A stretch of 17,365 nucleotides of DNA, taken from a bacterium (GTDB lineage Bacteria > UBP6 > JAFGXH01). This document shows positions 14,322 through 17,365 of this stretch, piece after piece (position 1 is the stretch's first letter; each line of letters opens with the position of its first letter). The stretch lies in NCBI GenBank assembly GCA_027064085.1, contig JAMOQH010000039.1:1-17365 (forward strand), written 5' to 3'. Both the position numbers and the translations under genes were made by a program. A model generated the notes under the pieces. The model was not told the origin of the DNA and did not search any database. It saw only the letters and a program-made list of their open reading frames with translations.

Positions 14322-15059
14322 TTATTCGCTTAATATAAATTTAAATTCAACTCTTCTATTTTTTGCATGAGCTTCTTCTGTATTTCCTGTATCGGCTAGA
14401 ATCTCTTCTCCATAGGTTGTTATTTCTATTCTCTCCTTAGGTATCCCTTGGCTAATAAAAAAATCCTTTACTACTAATGCTCTTTTTTCACCTAAAATAA
14501 GATTATATTCTTCGCTTCCTCGTTTATCTGTGTGCCCTCCTATTTTTACATTTACTTGTGGGTTAGCAATTAGAAAATCTAGATGTTTTAATAGTATTTT
14601 TTGGGCATCTTCACTTATTTGGTATGAGTTAAATGCAAAATATATTGTTTCTGGATTATAATTTGACACTACTTTTAATGAAATATTTTCATTTGCAGGG
14701 TCTTTTATTTCTGAAATATTTGGCTTGAAGTTATCTTTCTTTTCTTTTACTTCTTGTGGGGTATCATTATTAATAACTTTTTCTTTTTTGGGACATTTTT
14801 TAGTTTTTACCATTTTTATAATTTCATTTGCAGCCATGATTTTAATTTCTGCTTTGTCATCATCTCCTTTTTTCTGTAATTCACTAGCTTCTTTATATAA
14901 ATCTTCTGCAGATTTTATATTGTCTTTTTGACAATCAAATTCTTGATTATTTTTTAGTTCTTCAAGGCTATTTTTAGTTTTAGTAAAATCTTTTGTTGTT
15001 TTACATGATGTGATAATAAAGCTAGAGAATAGAATTAATAGTATTATGTATGTTTTCAT
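14322..15059 (-). CDS. pal: Pal-type peptidoglycan-associated OmpA-domain lipoprotein
   Basis: Translated from ATG at 15059 it has 245 aa: a signal peptide with lipobox IITSC (Cys19), a charged helical middle (about 25-95, containing DLYKEASELQKKGDDDKAE), a Lys/Glu linker, and a C-terminal OmpA/Pal domain (about 138-245) with GGHTDKRGSEEYN (174-186), conserved Asp and Arg residues for diaminopimelate binding, and KNRRVEF. It anchors the outer membrane to peptidoglycan and partners with TolB. An upstream in-frame ATG at 15083 exists, but the 15059 start is preferred: GGAGG lies a correct distance before it, it gives a normal signal peptide, and it overlaps the tolB stop as TAATG. The helical middle is longer than in E. 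coli Pal, as seen in some former deltaproteobacteria. Confidence 0.93.
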   Translation of the reverse strand: MKTYIILLILFSSFIITSCKTTKDFTKTKNSLEELKNNQEFDCQKDNIKSAEDLYKEASELQKKGDDDKAEIKIMAANEIIKMVKTKKCPKKEKVINNDTPQEVKEKKDNFKPNISEIKDPANENISLKVVSNYNPETIYFAFNSYQISEDAQKILLKHLDFLIANPQVNVKIGGHTDKRGSEEYNLILGEKRALVVKDFFISQGIPKERIEITTYGEEILADTGNTEEAHAKNRRVEFKFILSE

Positions 15060-16330
15060 TATTTTTTCCTCCATGGTGACCATCTAGGTGTATAATATCT
15101 TCCTTTATCATGTGTTACTCTTATTGTTTTATTTCCATCTTTATCCATAATATAAATTTGATGTCTTCCGCTTCTTGTTGATAAAAATACAATAAATTCT
15201 CCATCTGGAGACCATGAAGGTTCTTCGTTATTACCATTATCTTGTGTTAACCTTACTATTTTATTTTCATCTGATAAGTCAATGTAAAAAATATCAAATT
15301 TATTTCTTTCATCTCTTGCTGTAAATAAAATCCTGTCACCTTTAGGGCTCCACTTAGGGGTTTGATTATAATTACCTTGAAAAGTGATCCTTTTCTGCTC
15401 TGTTCCATCACTATTCATAATATAGATGTGTGGGTTGCCACCTCGATTTGAAACAAATGCAATTTGTTTACCATCAGGACTCCAAGAAGGAGATGTATCA
15501 AGTGCTAAATTTTTTGTTAATCTTTTTACTATTTTACCGGTTTTAGAATTTATTAAATAGATCTCAGAATTTCCATCTTTAGATAATGTTAAGGCAATTG
15601 TTTTCCCATCTGGAGATAATACTCCTCCTGTATTTAAACCTCTTCTTGAAGAAATTGATAACAATTTACCTGTTGACAAATTTCTCATATATAAATCAGT
15701 ATTTCCTCTTAAATATGATGTAAATAATATCTTGTGTCTTCCTGCCCAAGAAGGTAACATATTTATTGCTCTATTTTTGGTAATTGGTTGTTTTTTAGAT
15801 TCATCAATATTCATAATAAATATTTGTTTTTTTCCTCTTACTTTTTTTGCATAAGAAATTTTAGTTAAAAAGATTCCATTTTTTTTACCAGATATAAAAC
15901 CATAAATATCATTTGCTATAAAAGCAGCTAATTCATGGATATTAGTTTTATAGTCACTGTATTCTTTACCCCATATCTTTTTTTCTTCAATAGGAGAATA
16001 TATTAATACTTTTACCTTTAGCTTATTTTTTTCTTCTTTTAAAGTAACTTTAAATAAATATTCAACTTTTAAATCTCGCCATTCACTAAATTTAATATCT
16101 ACAATCTTCTCTCCATCTTTTATGTTTTTAGATAGGTTTTCAGGTAATACTTTAAAATATTGAATCATATTTAAATAAAAATTTAAAGATTTCTTAAAGT
16201 TCTTATTTAAGTTATTAGCTTTATAAGAAATTCCAATCAGTGGTAAGGCTTCTTGGTTTGCAACAATATCAACATCTGCATATATGTTGATTGATAAAAT
16301 CAAAGTTAGTAAAATAAGTATATTTTTCAT
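15059..16330 (-). CDS. tolB: TolB, periplasmic beta-propeller of the Tol-Pal system
   Basis: This is 423 aa, the usual length. A cleavable signal peptide (about 1-18, ending NIYA) shows export to the periplasm. An N-terminal alpha/beta domain covers about 20-150. A six-bladed propeller follows (about 153-423), with repeated SPDGK-type blade motifs (LSPDGKTIA, WSPDGKQIAFVS, WSPKGDRILFTA, WSPDGEFIVFLS). TolB binds Pal and links inner and outer membrane during constriction. The stretch GNYNQTPKWSPKGD followed by FTARDERNKFDIF is typical of myxobacterial and related TolB proteins. tolQ, tolR, tolA and cpoB, usual upstream neighbours, are not here. The ribosome site AGGAGG precedes the ATG, and pal is coupled downstream. 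Confidence 0.95.
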   Translation of the reverse strand: MKNILILLTLILSINIYADVDIVANQEALPLIGISYKANNLNKNFKKSLNFYLNMIQYFKVLPENLSKNIKDGEKIVDIKFSEWRDLKVEYLFKVTLKEEKNKLKVKVLIYSPIEEKKIWGKEYSDYKTNIHELAAFIANDIYGFISGKKNGIFLTKISYAKKVRGKKQIFIMNIDESKKQPITKNRAINMLPSWAGRHKILFTSYLRGNTDLYMRNLSTGKLLSISSRRGLNTGGVLSPDGKTIALTLSKDGNSEIYLINSKTGKIVKRLTKNLALDTSPSWSPDGKQIAFVSNRGGNPHIYIMNSDGTEQKRITFQGNYNQTPKWSPKGDRILFTARDERNKFDIFYIDLSDENKIVRLTQDNGNNEEPSWSPDGEFIVFLSTRSGRHQIYIMDKDGNKTIRVTHDKGRYYTPRWSPWRKK

Positions 16331-16382
16331 ATTCCTCCTATAAATTCATAATAAACTTGGCAAAGCATAAATGCCCATATAA

Positions 16383-16412
16383 TATAAACCATAAAAAACA
16401 ATAAATATTCAA
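16383..16412 (-). promoter_or_regulatory. Possible tolB-pal-moxR promoter
   Basis: On the minus strand TTGAAT (16407-16412) is 18 bp from TTTATA (16383-16388). Only moderate agreement with consensus; the region is nearly all A and T. Confidence 0.3.
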
Positions 16413-16439
16413 GTTTTCTTTTTTTTATTGTAATTTTTA

Positions 16440-16448
16440 TGTTATAAT
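16440..16448 (+). promoter_or_regulatory. Extended -10 promoter of the glycosyltransferase gene
   Basis: TGTTATAAT gives a perfect TATAAT (16443-16448) with the upstream TG of extended -10 promoters. No good -35 is visible 17 bp upstream, only T-rich sequence, which fits extended -10 recognition. The start codon lies about 27 bp downstream. Confidence 0.55.
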
Positions 16449-16475
16449 GTTTTTTTATGGAGCATTTTAATATTA

Positions 16476-17303
16476 ATGATGAAAGTATCAGTAATAATAC
16501 CAACATATAATAGGTTAGAAAAGTTAAAGCGTGCTGTAGATTCTATTTTAGAACAAACATATAAAGATTTTGAATTGATTATTGTTGATGATGGCTCTAC
16601 AGATAAAACAAAAGAGTATTTTGAAAACTTTGATGCTGTAAAATATATTTATCAAGAAAATAAAGGAGTTTCTTCTGCTCGAAATACAGGAATAAAAGCA
16701 TCAGAAGGGGAGTGGTTAAGCTTTTTAGATAGTGATGATGAATGGCTTCCTAGAAAGTTAGAAAAGCAGATAGAATTTGCTGAAAATAATGAAAATATTA
16801 AGATAATTCATTCTAATGAAATTTGGATAAGAAATGGTGTTAGGGTTAATGAAATGAATAAGCATAAAAAACTTGGTGGCTGGATTTATCAAAATTCTCT
16901 TCCCTTATGTTTAATTTCTCCATCTGCTGTTATTATACATTCAAGTGTGTTTAATGAAAAAGGTCTCTTTGATGAAACTTATCCTTATGCAGAAGATTAT
17001 GATTTGTGGCTCAGATTGACACCTTATTATGAAATAGGTTTTATAGAAGAGCCTTTAATAAAAAAATATGGTGGCGATGAAGACCAACTATCTAGGAATT
17101 GGGGACTTGATGAGTATAGAGTTAAATCTTTAGAAAAAATGATTAAAAACCCAGACTTAAATATTGGAGATAAAGAAAAAACACTTTTATTACTAAAAAA
17201 GAAATTAAAAATATTAGAAAAAGGATATCGAAAGCATAATAGAATTAAACTTGCAGATGAATTTAAAGAAAAATTAGAATATTATCTTAATTATAGCCTA
17301 TAA
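16476..17303 (+). CDS. Family 2 glycosyltransferase
   Basis: 275 aa, GT-A fold, transferring a sugar from a nucleotide donor on the cytoplasmic side; acceptor unknown. Seen are VSVIIPTYNR (4-13), the nucleotide-binding VDDGS (37-41), GVSSARNTGI (64-73), the metal-binding DSDDEW (85-90) and the catalytic-region AEDYDLWLR (172-180). Inserted sequence NEIWIRNGVRVN and GGWIYQNSLPLCLISPSA defines a recognisable subgroup present in several proteobacteria. No membrane segment. Two consecutive ATG codons (16476, 16479) may both serve; GGAG is 14 bases upstream, rather far, so translation may be weak. It stands alone in this window, divergent from tolB. Confidence 0.93.
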   Translation: MMKVSVIIPTYNRLEKLKRAVDSILEQTYKDFELIIVDDGSTDKTKEYFENFDAVKYIYQENKGVSSARNTGIKASEGEWLSFLDSDDEWLPRKLEKQIEFAENNENIKIIHSNEIWIRNGVRVNEMNKHKKLGGWIYQNSLPLCLISPSAVIIHSSVFNEKGLFDETYPYAEDYDLWLRLTPYYEIGFIEEPLIKKYGGDEDQLSRNWGLDEYRVKSLEKMIKNPDLNIGDKEKTLLLLKKKLKILEKGYRKHNRIKLADEFKEKLEYYLNYSL

Positions 17304-17310
17304 AATATTT

Positions 17311-17336
17311 GTACTCTCTTGTTGAGTTTTGCTTTT
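17311..17336 (+). terminator. Weak terminator-like hairpin after the glycosyltransferase
   Basis: ACTC and GAGT flank a 7-nt loop and are followed by TTTGCTTTT. The stem is only 4 bp, so this is a weak candidate; any gene beyond the window edge could share the transcript. Confidence 0.2.
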
Positions 17337-17365
17337 ATTAAATATTTACAATTTAGTTTATTTTT

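Noticed and set aside
15060-15083. N-terminal extension of Pal from the ATG at 15083
   Set aside because: The extension MVTMEEKI would precede the signal peptide; GGAGG and the TAATG overlap support the start at 15059.

Overview
The window is very AT-rich bacterial DNA with a dense gene layout. It encodes TolB, a Pal-type OmpA-domain lipoprotein, an MCE/MlaD-type membrane protein and two other putative lipoproteins, so the host has an outer membrane (diderm). The TolB propeller sequence, the CpaF-type ATPase with a long charged tail and the glycosyltransferase recall low-GC relatives of Myxococcota, Bdellovibrionota or other former deltaproteobacteria. That placement is an impression from sequence style, not a demonstrated assignment.

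Positions 1-1782 hold the trailer end of a CRISPR array and no credible protein gene. The 30-bp repeat ends in ATTGAAAC, the 8-nt crRNA handle typical of type I-B and type III systems, so transcription should run left to right with the leader and cas genes outside the window to the left. Sixteen repeats are complete and identical, one is cut by the window edge, and the last ones are broken. Three repeats are interrupted at exactly the same nucleotide by copies of a small structured element: a 78-bp unit A in the first, and unit A plus a related 77-bp unit B in the other two. Each insertion lies between the repeat's small stem-loop and its 8-nt handle, is bounded by AA on both sides, and places a new CAGC-ATA-GCTG stem-loop just upstream of an intact handle where the spacer-side repeat end survives. 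This is the most unusual structure in the window.

Positions 1783-3189 (minus) encode a soluble hybrid histidine kinase with a receiver domain. Divergently, 3339-5653 (plus) encodes an orphan CpaF/TadA-type secretion ATPase with a highly charged tail, translationally coupled to a short-chain dehydrogenase. Positions 5650-11071 (minus) form a probable operon pheT, a small lipoprotein and mutS2, which converges on the dehydrogenase with a 4-bp overlap. pheT has no pheS beside it.

Positions 11326-13390 (plus) form a tightly coupled set from a consensus-like promoter: a TTG-started lipoprotein, a CobO-like corrinoid adenosyltransferase and an MCE/MlaD-type protein. Convergent with it, 13394-16330 (minus) is a coupled tolB, pal, moxR set linked to envelope integrity. 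Positions 16476-17303 (plus) encode a GT2 glycosyltransferase with its own extended -10 promoter. The gene complement is otherwise housekeeping and cell-envelope in character; the accessory part is the CRISPR trailer with its repeat-targeting insertions.
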